64,000 nucleotides of DNA from Laguncularia racemosa (taxonomy: Eukaryota; Streptophyta; Magnoliopsida; Myrtales; Combretaceae), in contig JBBMOL010000376.1 of assembly GCA_037954665.1 (NCBI GenBank), positions 124,001 through 188,000 of the forward strand, read 5' to 3'. A program made the position numbers and the translations under genes. The notes below the pieces were generated by a model. The model made no database searches. It saw only the letters and a list, made by a program, of their open reading frames with translations, and was not told where the DNA came from. Below are positions 12,801 through 23,596 of the stretch, piece after piece; within the stretch, counting starts at the first letter, position 1, and every line of letters starts with the position of its first letter.

Positions 12801-13654
12801 CAAATCTTTTTCCCAAAGCTATTTCTACTCTATGACTCCTCTATTCCTCTATACTTTTTCTATTCTACTTGACGTATTTAGCCTTATTAGCCATCTTAGC
12901 ATAGGTATTAAGTTGAAAGGCTCTAATTGCAAGTTGTAGGTTTAAATCCAAGCCTCTCTAAAATCTCTTAGCTTGGGACTTATCATCATTAAGCATATTC
13001 TTAGGAAGGAATTAGATTAGGTAGTTCAACTCTGCTTTATATTCTTCAACTGTTCAATCCCCTTGTTCATAGTTGTAATATGTAATATTCATTTTCCATC
13101 CTGCCCCTAGAGCTGCTAGGGAAGTACCTTTAATAAAATAGCTCCTAAAACATTGTTTAGTTCTTCCATTCCCCTACCAATCTGGGAACTAAAGTCCACC
13201 ATTTTGCTATAGTTCCCTTCATCATGAATGCAGCATAATTGACCTTCCGATCTTCTAGTATCTAAAATATAGCAAAAGTCTTCTCCACTTCCTATACCTA
13301 ATCTTCAGCTTCAATTTGGTCATCTACTCTTAGGTTGAATTCTTCAACTACTCTGATGAACCTATCAAAGCTTATGGGCTCATTGATATTCTTGCATTGT
13401 GGGACATTGGGGGCCTATTGTTGTTGTGCTACCAGTCCCACCAAATGATTCATATCTGTAACAGCTGGACTGTCTCTTTAACTGTCTGACCCCTTTCCCA
13501 GTTATGGCTGCTGATTTTGAATTTCCTCCTCATTGAGGTTGTTACGTCCAACACCCCTTTTAGCTCTTGATCCAGTGATTCTTCTTGGGGGTATTTCATT
13601 TAAGAAGAGAAAACTGGATCTACCTAAATTTGTATCAGTTAATTTTAGTGCCAT
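9809..13654 (-). pseudogene. Del/Tekay-type Ty3/gypsy gag-pol, heavily decayed and 3' truncated
   Basis: Reading leftward from an ATG at 13654 (MALKLTDTNLG), the order is gag, protease (FDTSAS near 12350, with Ser and Ala altering the DTGA site), RT, RNase H (YSDTSTQGLGCVL near 10945), a chromovirus-type integrase N-terminus (HYSAYTIHLGSTKMYKGLK near 10270) and an integrase core up to SDRDMRF near 9895. The sequence then breaks off near 9809. Many in-frame stops are present, mostly at positions where Gln or Trp is expected. The RT catalytic box reads FIND instead of (Y/F)xDD, so an active-site aspartate is lost. CRM element A landed upstream of its gag start at 13740, separating it from whatever 5' end it had. 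Confidence 0.85.
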
Positions 13655-13739
13655 GGTGTGTAGATATATACACATATACCACTACACATAATGTATACTC
13701 GTATATATAGCTTAGTAGTTAAAAGGAGGCAAGTAAATT

Positions 13740-14492
13740 TGATACAAATGCTACTCCACATGCCACTAATGTTCAAGAAAGTGACTTGGAGAATCATCTT
13801 GGAGATTTTAGCAGACCAATCACCAGGGCCCAAACTAAAAGACTAAAGGAACAACTTCAATTATTTGTGCAAAAATGGGTTGATAATGGGCTATGCAAGC
13901 TTGGAGATTTTAAAGAGCCCAAGTTCATTAATTTAGTTGGGCTAAAAGATTAGCTTTGGATTCAGCCCATCTCATTTCTAGCCATCAAAGTAATGTCTAG
14001 ATTCATTGAACCTTGGAACAACTCCTTGCAATAAATTTGAGCAGTTTTTTTCCAACCAGGTGGCAAAAATTGAGGAGTCACAAGAGTTAATTAATGACAC
14101 CACTTTGATTGTCTAGGTACGATGTACTTTTGATGAAAAAAAACTCTATAAATAAGGCTGTTTAGTTTTGTTTTAGAAGGAGCTAAGTTGTATTGAATTT
14201 CCAGATTGGAATATAAGAGTGTTTGTTTTCTTGTGTTTTTATGCATAAGGTGTTGAGTTGAATGCAATTGAGTTCATCTTTTGTATTTCAATTTTTAATT
14301 CCTATTTCTATTGTTCTTGAATACTTTGATCTTGGGTTCAAGGGGTAATTTTCAATTATAACTTGAGTTCTTTTTACAAACGAGTTCTTGGGTAATTGAA
14401 CAAACCTTTCTAATTACTTTGGTGAGAATCGAATTCTGATTTGACTGGTAATGAGTTCTAAGAAACAATTTGGGTCTTGGGGTTCTGCATCA
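13740..14492 (+). repeat. 5' LTR of element A
   Basis: It matches 19554-20303 nearly throughout, with a few per cent of differences by eye. It begins TGATACAAATG and ends GGTTCTGCATCA, two bases before the primer-binding site. The TATA box TATAAATA lies at 14147-14154. Confidence 0.93.
14147..14154 (+). promoter_or_regulatory. TATA box of element A 5' LTR
   Basis: TATAAATA occurs about 345 bases before the LTR end, in the context AACTCTATAAATAAGG. The same box is at 19959-19966 in the 3' LTR. It would drive the genomic RNA. Confidence 0.65.
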
Positions 14493-14494
14493 TT

Positions 14495-14507
14495 TGGTAT
14501 CAGAGCC
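14495..14507 (+). other. Primer-binding site (initiator Met tRNA), element A
   Basis: TGGTATCAGAGCC is a 13-base match to the complement of the 3' end of plant initiator Met tRNA, the standard minus-strand primer. It starts two bases after the LTR end. Confidence 0.95.
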
Positions 14508-15038
14508 AAGTACACCAAGTAATTATCTATCCTTTTAATTTTCTATTTCTTTCCATTAGCCTTATTGATCTTCTTCTTGCTTGTTAATCTTGTTCTTGCT
14601 ATTAAAAAAAAAATTCAGTTCTTTAAGTGTTTGGGTGTTAATTTGTAAGGAACTACAAGTTTCCTTCTTAAATTCAGTATTTGTCATTCTATTTCTTTAC
14701 TAGTCATCATATACATCAAGTTTGTGTCTTTTCTTTATTGGTTATTTTGCTTTGCTTCTAGTTTTGTTTCACATATCCTTGTTGCTTATTTTTAGGATTT
14801 CTCTGATAAAATTGAATTACTTTAAGATCTTGATTGTTGTTTAATTTGGCCCTTATGTATAAAATCATAAAGATTGCTTGAGTGGTAAAAGGTAAGAGAG
14901 TGTGAGCTTAAAAGGGGGTAAAAGCCAATTTGAGTTAAACACAAGAGAAGTACTAATTACTACGAGGGAAACACGTGAGGGAGTGTTTGTGAGGTTCTTG
15001 TTTGTTTGTTATTTTTTTTTATATTTTAGATTGCAAAA
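14508..15038 (+). other. Element A leader with conserved motif and acceptor-like site
   Basis: This is the non-coding leader between the primer-binding site and gag. It contains AAACACGTGAGGGAGTG at 14969-14985, shared with elements C and D. A long T-rich tract ends in TTTTAG at 15029, ten bases before the gag ATG at 15039. Confidence 0.6.
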
Positions 15039-16250
15039 ATGGAAGGAAGTGGAGTAAGTGCACCAAAAGACCAAGAATTTCTTCTCAAGGCTATGCAACA
15101 ACAGTTTGAGAGGATTCAACTTGTTCTTGGCAACATGAATGACACTTTGGAGAAGCAACAAAACGAGATCAATGCCTTGCGTGAAGGGGATGCCCAAAAC
15201 AATCCAAGGGCAAGGAGGCAACCTACACCTCAATATGTAGAAGAGTCTGAAGAGGAATTTGATGATCAAGCTACCTTGGTCAATGAAGGCAGAAATTATG
15301 GAAGAGGTAGGAGGAACCAAAATGATCTTGATAGGAATATTGGGAGTATCAAAATGAAAATTCCATCCTTTCTAGGGAAGAATAATCCAGATGCATATAT
15401 GGAGTGGGAGCGAAAAGTGGAACTAATCTTCGAATGTCATAATTACTCGGAGGAAAAGAAAATAAAACTTGCAGCAGTGGAGTTTGGAGAATATGCACTT
15501 GTATAGTGGGATCAACTTCTTGTAAGTAGGAGGAAAAATGGTGAAAGACCTATCCAAACTTGGGTTGGAGATTTGTTCCAAGCCATTATTATAGGGACTT
15601 GCACCAAAGATTGTAAAGCCTTGTACAAGGAACAAAGAGTGTGGAGGAATACTGCAAGGAAATGGAGATTGCGATGATCCAAGCAAATATAGAGGAAGAT
15701 AGAGAGGCCACCATGGCAAGGTTTCTCAATGGACTTAATAAGGGCATTGCGAACAGAGTGGACTTGCAACACTATGTAGAGATAGAAGATATGGTGCACA
15801 TGGCTATGAAGATAGAAAGGCAATTACAGCGCAAAGGGAAGGGGAAACAAGCCAACACATTTTCGGCTTAAAACAACACCTGGAGGTCGAATTGGAGAAA
15901 TGATAACAAGGCTGCCTAAACAAAGAAGGATGATAAGGCACAACCATTTCAATCATTTGACAGTAAAAATAAAGGTACTACTTCTGTCCAAAACTCTAGA
16001 AGCCGTGACATTAAGTGTTTTAGGTGTTTGGGGTATGGGCACATAGCATCTCAATGCCTAAATAAAAAGGTAATGGTGATGCGTGGAAATGGGGTAGAGA
16101 CGGATGAGGAAAGTGATGATGAGGATGAGATGCCTCCTTTGGATAATTGTAGTGATGTTGAGTTGCCTACTGAGGGACAATTGTTGGTTACCAGGCGTGC
16201 TCTTAACGTGCAAGTGAAAGAGGATAGTGAGGGGGTTAGATTGCAAAGGG
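15039..16250 (+). pseudogene. gag: Element A gag (CRM type), broken
   Basis: Gag starts MEGSGVSAPKDQEF. It shows a coiled-coil-like region (residues about 10-55), the Gag core (KMKIPSFLGKNNPDAYMEWE near 15350-15410, then HNYSEEKKIKL) and a CX2CX4HX4C zinc knuckle (CFRCLGYGHIASQC) at 16016-16057. The first break is TAG at 15504-15506, where the paralogues have Trp (W-W-D-Q-L). A frameshift near 15570-15600 and TAA codons at 15624-15626 and 15869-15871 follow. It would form the particle and bind RNA. Boundaries are approximate because in this lineage gag and pol form one polyprotein. Confidence 0.85.
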
Positions 16251-16261
16251 AAAATCTTTTT

Positions 16262-18396
16262 TATACTAGGTGCTTAGTTGAAGGGAAAGTGTGTAGTTTG
16301 ATAATTGATGGGGGTAGTTGTGTGAATGTGGCTAGTACTTTATTTGTGAATAAGTTGAGATTGGAAACTACTAAACATCCAAGACCTTATAAATTGCAAT
16401 GGCTTAACAATAGTGGGGAAGTGAAGGTTACTAAACAAGTGAGGGTTCCATTTGCTATTGGAAGGTACTATGATGAGGTTACCTCACTTGTTGTTAGGTA
16501 AGCCATGGCAGTGGGATAGGAGAGTGAACCATGATGGGTATCTTAATAGGTACATGGTGGAGAAAGAAGGCAAAAAGCATACTCTTCTTCCTTTGACTCC
16601 TAAATAGATCTTTGAAGATCACTTGTAACTTGAGAAGTCTCATGGAGAGTTTGTTCAAAAAAAGGTCGAGAGAAAAAGAAAAGAAAGTGGAAAAGAAAAA
16701 GAGAAAAGTGAGAAAAAAGAAGATAAGAAGAAGAGTGAAAAAGAGAGAGTGAGTGAGGAGCATTCAACCCTAGAAAGAAAAAGAGGAAAACAAAATGAGT
16801 TTCTATGCAAAAATGAGGGACGTGAGGAAGGCTTTAATCACTCATAGGCCAATGATTGTACTTTTGTACAAGGAGGCTTATTTTTCTACTAACGACGTTA
16901 ACCCTTCTTTGCTAAGTGTTGTTGTTGATATTTTGCAGGAATACAATGATGTTTTTCCCGATGATTTACCTCAAGGTTTACCACCTTTAAGAGGGATAGA
17001 ACATCAAATTGATCTCATTCCTGGGGCTGCCATTCTAAATAGGCTGGCATATAGAAGCAATCCTGAGGAAACAAAAGAACTACAAAAGCAAGTGGATGAG
17101 CTCTTGATGAAGGGACATATAAGAGAAAGTCTAAGCCCATGTGCAGTACTTGTATTGCTGGTACCAAAGAAGGATGGAAGTTGGTGTATGTGTGTGGATT
17201 GTAGAGCCGTCAACAAAATAACGGTAAAATATCGACACCCTATACCTCGACTTGATGACATGTTAGATGAGTTGCATGGTGCATGTGTCTTTTCAAAAAT
17301 TGACTTGAAAAGTGGTTATCACCAAATTAGAATGAAACCAGGTGATGAGTGGAAAATCGCTTTTAAAACAAAACATGGATTGTATGAGTGGTTGGTAATG
17401 CCTTTTAGCCTAACCAATGCACCTAGTACATTTATGCGCTTAATGAACCATGTTTTGTGTGAGCTCAATGGAAAGTTTGTGGTTGTCTATTTTGATGACA
17501 TTCTAGTGTATAGCAATTCCATTAATGAGCATGTTATGCATTTAAAATGTGTGTTTGATGCTTTGTGTAAGTACAAGTTGTATGCTAACATGAAGAAATG
17601 TTCATTTTGCATCGATTGCATCATTTTCTTGGGTTATGTGGTGAGTACAAATGGAATTGAAGTAGATAATGAAAAAGTAAAGGCTATCCAAGAATGGCCG
17701 AAACCTAAGACCGTGAGTGATGTGAGAAGTTTCCATGGCTTGGCAAGTTTCTATAGGAGATTTGTCAAAGATTTTAGCACAATTGCTGCTCCATTAACTG
17801 AAATCATGAAAAAAGATAAGGGGTTTATTTGGGGTAAGGAACAAGAATATTTATTTTCTTTGCTAAAGGAAAAGTTGAGTGGTGCACCATTGTTGAGGCT
17901 GCCTAACTTTGATTTAACTTTTGAAATTGAATGTGATGCCTCCAGGATTGTTATAGGTGCTATTTTATTGCAAGAAAAGAGGCATGTTGCTTATTTTAGT
18001 GAAAAGCTAAATGGAGCACAACTTAACTACTCAACTTATGATAAGGAGTTGTATGCTTTGGTGAGGGCATTGGAGACATGGCAGCACTATTTGTTACCAA
18101 AGGAGTTCGTGATTCATACAGATCATGAGTTACTAAAACACTTGAAAGGACAAGGTAAGCTGAACAAGCGTCAAGCCAAATGGATGGAATTCATAGAATC
18201 CTTTCCATATGTGATCCAATATAAGCAAGGTAAAGAGAATATCGTGGCAGATGCATTATCTAGAAGGTATGCTCTAATCTCTACTCTTTCAACGAAGTTG
18301 TCAGGATTTGAGCATTTGAAGGAGTTGTATGCACATGATAGTGATTTCTCTAATGTTTATAATGCTTGTGAGCATGCTGCATTCCGTGATTTCTAA
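16262..18396 (+). pseudogene. pol: Element A protease, reverse transcriptase and RNase H
   Basis: The protease has the active-site box IIDGGSC near 16300. A short deletion and frameshift near 16480 remove several residues seen in C and D between the (Y/C)DEV block and LLG(K/R)PWQ. RT then runs in one frame from 16795, with the substrate block RLDDMLDELHG and an intact catalytic box YFDD at 17488-17499. RNase H follows with IECDAS near 17930, YDKELYALV and HTDHELLKHL. TAA at 18394-18396 ends the frame just before the integrase, within RDF-stop-KHEGF. The RT active site looks intact; the element is disabled by breaks elsewhere. Confidence 0.9.
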
Positions 18397-19728
18397 AAGC
18401 ATGAGGGATTTCTTTTTAAAGGAGGGAAATTGTGTATGCCTAATAGTTCAATTAGGGAATTGCTTGTTCGTAAAGCTCATAGTGGAGGTCTTATGGGACA
18501 TTTTGGCATTGATAAAACTTTGAGCATCTTGCAAAAACACTTCTTTTGGCCTAATAAGTGTAAGAGTGTTGAGAAAATCTGTTCTAGTTGCATTTCATGT
18601 AGACAAGCTAAATCTAGAACTCAACCCCATGGATTATACATGCACTTGCCAATACCTTCACATCCTTGGGTTGACATTTCTATGGATTTTTTTTTGGGTC
18701 TACCTAGGACTAGAAAAGGTCGAGATTCAATTTTTGTAGTTGTGGATAGTTTTTCCAAAATGGCTCATTTCATACCATGTCATAAAACTGATGATGTTGT
18801 GCATATTGCTGATTTGTTCTTTTGTGATATTGTGCGTTTACATGGCATTCCTAAGACCATTGTGTCCGATCGGGATGTTAAATTTTTAAGCCACTTCTAG
18901 CGAGTGCTTTGGTCCAAACTTGGTACCAAACTGTTGTTTTCTACTACTTCACACCCTCAAACTGATGGGCAAACTAAAGTAGTAAACAGGACTATTGGAA
19001 CCTTATTACGTGCTTTGATTGGAAGGAATATTAAAACTTGGGAAGATAATCTACCTTTTGTTGAATTTGCATATAATAGGAGTGTGCATTCTACCACTGG
19101 GTTTTCTCCTTTTGAAATTATGTATGGTTTTAATCTGCTAACTCCTTTGGATCTTTTGCTTGTTCCTTTGAGTGAAATTTTTAATACAGATGGACATAAA
19201 AAGGCAGAAATGGTTAAATCCATTCATGACAAAGCAAGACAAAAGATAGAGTGGCGAAATGAGCAAATTGCATCTCAAGTTAACAAAGGAAGGCACATGG
19301 TGTCATTTGAACCAGGAGATTGGGTTTGGGTTCATATGCGCAAGGAAAGATTTCCTTCTAAAAGGAAATCAAAATTGGATGCTCGTGGAGACGGGCCTTT
19401 TCAAGTTGTTGCGAAGATCAATGACAATGCATACCACATTGATCTACCTGGTGAGTATGGTGTTTTAGCTACTTTTAATGTTTCTGATTTATCTCTCATA
19501 GATATTGATGCAAGATCTGATTCGAGGACGAATCCTTTTGAAGGGAGGGAAAATGATACAAATGCTACTCCACATGCCACTAATGTTCAAGAAAGTGACT
19601 TGGAGAATCATCTTGGAGATTTTAGCAAACCAATCACCAGGGCCCAAACTAAAAGACTAAAGAAACAACTTCAATTATTTGTGCAAAAATGGGTTGATAA
19701 TGGGCTATGCAAGCTTGGAGATTTTTAA
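18397..19728 (+). pseudogene. pol: Element A integrase with tail running into the 3' LTR
   Basis: The HHCC zinc domain is visible (AHSGGLMGHFG ... CSSCISCRQAKS, about 18475-18615). The DDE core has MDFFLGLP near 18685, SDRDVKF near 18870 and VEFAYN near 19060. The GPY-type module GDGPFQV is near 19393. TAG at 18898-18900 replaces a Trp (SHF-stop-RVLW). The frame runs past the LTR start at 19554 and ends at 19728, adding about 58 residues with the basic motif PITRAQTKRLKKQL. CRM elements are known for a coding end inside the 3' LTR and a targeting (CR) motif there; equating this tail with CR is inference. Confidence 0.88.
19540..19553 (+). other. Polypurine tract, element A
   Basis: GAAGGGAGGGAAAA is a 14-base pure-purine run ending exactly where the 3' LTR begins. 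It is the expected primer for plus-strand synthesis. Confidence 0.9.
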
Positions 19729-20303
19729 GAGCCAAGTTCATTAATTTAGTTGGGCTAAAAGATTAGCTTTGGATTCAGCCCATCTCATTTCTAGCCATCC
19801 AAGCAATGTCTAGATTCATTGAACCTTGGAACAACTCCTTGCAATAAATTTGAGCAGTTTTTTTCCTACCAGGTGGCAAAAATCGAGGAGTCACAAGAGT
19901 TAATTAGTGACACTACCTTGATTTTCTAGGTACGATGTACTTTTGATGAAAAAAACTCTATAAATAGGGCTGCTTAGTTTTGTTTCAGAAGGAGCTAAGT
20001 TGTATTGAATTTCCAGATTGGAATATAAGAGAGTTTGTTTTCTTGTGTTTTTATGCATAAGGTGTTGAGTTGAATGTAATTGAGTTCATCTTTTGTATTT
20101 CAATTTTTAATTCCTATTTCTATTGTTCTTGAATACTTTGATCTTGGGTTCAAGGGGTAATTTTCAATTATAACTTGAGTTCTTTCACAAACGTGTTCTT
20201 GGGTAATTGAACAAACCTCTCTGATTACTTTGGTGAGAATCAAATTCTGATTTGATTGGTAACGAGTTCTAAGAAACAATTTGGGTCTTGGGGTTCCATA
20301 TCA
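19554..20303 (+). repeat. 3' LTR of element A
   Basis: It starts TGATACAAATG and ends CCATATCA, followed by the TSD AAATT. The TATA box is at 19959-19966. The first 175 bases are also coding, as the integrase tail. Confidence 0.93.
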
Positions 20304-20308
20304 AAATT

Positions 20309-20595
20309 AATAATACATAAAAAAATAATTAAATAAATAAATAAAATCCCATATTTTCCCACACTCTTCATGTCTCACCGTCTTACATATCATACACTAA
20401 ATTTCTCTAAATATCATATCTTATGCTATACTGTTTTGAAACTTATGTCCAGTGATCAATACTTAATTTTCTAGGGATCATCAACTTATGCTCTATAGAT
20501 TAAAACCAAATTCCTACAGATCATCAACCTATTCTCTATAAATCTAAACTTAAGTCGCTAAAGATCATAAACCTATGCTTGGATACCATCTAAGC
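20309..20595 (-). other. Leader of a minus-strand gypsy element with a primer-binding site and short repeats
   Basis: The minus strand reads TGGTATCCAAGC at 20588-20577, a two-mismatch version of the initiator Met tRNA primer-binding site, eight bases after the LTR end at 20596. About 20450-20580 holds three imperfect ~50-bp units built on GATCAT(C/A)AAC(C/T)TAT. Element A interrupted this leader; its other side probably lies at 13655-13734. Confidence 0.6.
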
Positions 20596-21194
20596 TGTAA
20601 CACGCCGAAACTCGGGTAGCGCTACTGCTTGCTACGTGTCCTTGTCACACAAAAACATGTTAAGGCTCTAACTTACCCTCAATACCTCTTAATCTTGCAA
20701 TTTTTGTAAATCAACATTCAAATATATCTAGTACTTCAACTTCATATAAAAACATTCCAATTCAACCTTTAAATCTTGAAGTCAATTTATCATAAATCCA
20801 TGATCAACATCTAATGTAGTGGAAGTCTATAAAACTTTAAATTAATATCCTCTAGATACCACTGATTATTACATCCAAATAATATAATTCTTCCTGAATT
20901 CTAATCACCATAGCAATAATGATAACCATCTTTCTGCCTCTCTTTATGGTTCACCCAATCCCAAGTTATCTTTTAGGTTATCATCTCCCTTAGTACTTGC
21001 ATCTAAAAAATATTTGCTAAAGGGTGAGCTAATGCGTATAACACAAGCACACACGCATAAACAAACAGGAACTTAATTCACATGCATTATGCATAACTTA
21101 ATAGTAAACAACCATTTCATGATATTCTTTAAACCCAGAAGCATTAACTAGGTACTCATAACGCTCTTAACACACTTAACAATTGGAACATGCA

Positions 21195-21430
21195 TTGGTG
21201 ATGGGAACTGCCACTATGGGCCCTATACCAATGATTCCTTAAACTCTTAAACTTGGTGATGGGAACTGCCATTACGAGCCCCACACCTATGATTTCTTAA
21301 TTCACTTAAACTTGGTGATGGGAATTGCCACTATGGGCCCTACACCTATGATCACTTAATTCACTTAAACTTGGTGATGGGAATTACCACTATAACCCCC
21401 ACACCCATGACCACTTAATCACTTAAACAT
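21195..21430. repeat. 58-60 bp tandem array (GGTGATGGGAACTGCCAC units)
   Basis: Four units start near 21195, 21254, 21312 and 21372. Each has GGTGATGGGAA, CCACTA and GGGCCC or similar, then CACCTATGA and ACTTAAAC. The same unit recurs near 53069, 53508, 54611, 54669 and 54724 in the related LTR. Confidence 0.85.
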
Positions 21431-21912
21431 TAAACTAACCTACATCATTTCTAAACATGACTCCACTAGGGATAGTGTCACACAAAGATCGCTAGGGTGC
21501 TTCTTAGGGATCTGCTACTACAGGCCCCTAGACCAAGCTAAGCACACACAATAACCACTTAAACACGTAAGCCAGTTCATTTAACTTAATCAAATTCAAT
21601 AAGTATACTAACTTAAACAAGCACCAAACAACACACAAGTTACATGTACATTGAACCTTAACCTTAAGCATGTCTAGTCCTTAACTTAAGCTAAGCTGAA
21701 ATCTATACATACAACAATAATTTCCTCTTAGTACTGATATAAGAATAACCTAATTTCTTAATTCTCTTAATCTATCAGAGTTTTTAAGGTCTTACTAGTT
21801 ATCTAGGTTATGTAGGAGTTTATTTAATTGAAATCAAACTAAATAACAAGTTTTAAAGTAAGTATTCAGTCGGATTTAAGACCATACACTTCAACACGCC
21901 CTAGTATACGGT

Positions 21913-22820
21913 TGATAGGAATCAAAATCTTACAGGACCTATCACTAGGGTAAGAGCCAAAAGGTTACAAAATTTGGCGATGAGGGTCCTCTTTGAACAA
22001 CCCGACCGCAAAATATTTGTAGACTAACTTCTTTTCTATTACTTATTTGTTGTGCAATCCAATAGGTATACTTGTCGATTTTTATAGGGCGATGGATAAA
22101 ATCGCTAAAGCTCAGCTTGTGGGTTATTCATAGACTGACATAAACCAAAGAAGAATTGGTCCAACAAATTGTTCACTTGAATTGAAGAACCGACTACTTG
22201 AAAACCATTTGAATATGTAATTGTTGCTATGAGAACTGACCATTTTGTTCATTTTGGAACTTGTAATTTGATTTTAGAACTAGCCACTTAGTGGCATATT
22301 TGTAATTTTTTTTGAACATTTTTACCCTAATTAGAGCGAGTATAAATACTTGCTAACTAGGGGTTTTATGGAGCTTTTTGTCGTTTTTGAAAAAATACAC
22401 TTTGTTGCTGTAAGGAGAGAGAGCTCCTCTTGCTAAAACATCCACTCTTATCAATTTCTATGAAATTTTAGCAAGTTTGACTTGGAATTTCATGTGAGTA
22501 ATTTCAAGATCTTCTAAGTTGCTTCCTTTTATTACTAGTGTGTAATATCTAGTGATAATGAGTTGATTTATCTACTTGTTGTTCATGCTAATTTAGGGTT
22601 CTTATTGCTAGGATTACAAACCAATTTTAGAGATTGGAATTGCATTTTATATGTAATTTGATTGGTATTGGAATTCCCTTATGATTCATCTAATTTAGTT
22701 CATGCCATTGAGATTTGTTCATCTTTGATTCACGCCAATTTTAAGTATAATTGAGAATTTATAGATTGATTAATCATTTGGATTGAGTTAATGTGCTTGG
22801 ATTCATTTTTAAGCACATCA
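21913..22820 (+). mobile_element. Solo LTR 1 (TGATAGG...CATCA family, 908 bp)
   Basis: It starts TGATAGGAATC and ends AGCACATCA. It is flanked by a perfect 5-bp TSD, ACGGT, at 21908-21912 and 22821-22825. A plus-strand TATA box (TATAAATA) is at 22341-22348. No coding region or primer-binding site is present, so it is a solo LTR. A relative lies at 53567-54606. TGAT...ATCA ends resemble those of element A, but the sequence is otherwise different. Confidence 0.88.
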
Positions 22821-23596
22821 ACGGTCGTGTAGATGGTCGTGTACCCTTCTATACATGTTTTCCCTTTAACATGCCCTTGAACACAAGCATATATCAAGCT
22901 ATGTTAAATTGTCTCCTTAGCACGCCCTATAGCACGGTTGTGTAACCAACCGCATTCAACTTTCTTCTCAACATGTCCTTTAGCAAGGTTATGTATCTAG
23001 CCATGTACCCTTTGCTACACGCATATCCCAACACGGTTAAGTACATGGGCATGTACTTAACCTTGTTCCCCAATTTTCTTCATGAACCCTAATTCCTCTT
23101 TTCTAAATTCAATCTAATTCTTAAATCCCTTAATCCAAAGCTTAATTTAATCCTAAAACATGTAGTTTCTAATCAATTTACATGGATTAGAATACATACA
23201 TTGAATTTCTTGCGAATTGACTCCTTGGTTTGTTGATTCTCGAGTTCATTATATCTCGATCATTAATTCGTATTTTCTTAGAACAAAGAGATGTAATGTG
23301 ATTAAGTCTCCCATTCCACGAGTACAATAAACATTGAATGATCAAACTCTTACTTGGCTATCTTGTTTTCATCCTTACAATTCACTAAGTCCTCTTGCAT
23401 GATAAAGAGTGTTTCTACTTGTTCTGTGTGGTTATTGTGAGAATAGCAAAAGAGAAGGATGTTAGGTCATGGTGAGTTTACATACCTTAACTAAAAGGAC
23501 AAAATCACCTTCCTTACTACTTATTAAATCCTGCTCTCACCCTTAGCTTTTTGTTACAACATATATTAATTAATTCTTCACAATTCATGTATTACA

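Larger units (their letters stand above)
13740..20303 (+). mobile_element. CRM-type chromovirus A (complete structure, 6.56 kb)
   Basis: Two LTRs of about 750 bases flank a gag-pol region. The element is bounded by a perfect 5-bp TSD, AAATT, at 13735-13739 and 20304-20308. LTRs start TGATACAAATG and end in ATCA. The primer-binding site, polypurine tract and domain order (gag, protease, RT, RNase H, integrase) are all present. Placement in the CRM lineage rests on the protein signatures and on the reading frame continuing into the 3' LTR. It inserted into older minus-strand gypsy DNA. Stops and frameshifts make it non-autonomous. Confidence 0.93.
20596..23596 (-). repeat. 5' LTR of a minus-strand Del/Tekay-type element (about 2.1 kb without its insertion)
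   Basis: On the minus strand it starts TGTAATAC (23596) and ends CGGCGTGTTACA (20596), followed by a primer-binding site, so it is a 5' LTR rather than a solo LTR. It is homologous along most of its length to the solo LTR at 52511-56157, including the GGTGAGCTAA block near 21020 and the 58-60 bp array. It contains a younger solo LTR at 21913-22820. It may belong with the gag-pol at 9809-13654, but that element's other LTR fragments do not match it, so the pairing is unresolved. Confidence 0.75.

Noticed and set aside
13654..23596. Assigning the 5' LTR at 20596-23596 to the gag-pol at 9809-13654 as one intact element
   Set aside because: Orientation and the primer-binding site fit, but the LTR pieces downstream of the pol (9385-9808 and 3833-4193) do not resemble this LTR, so the pairing cannot be supported.
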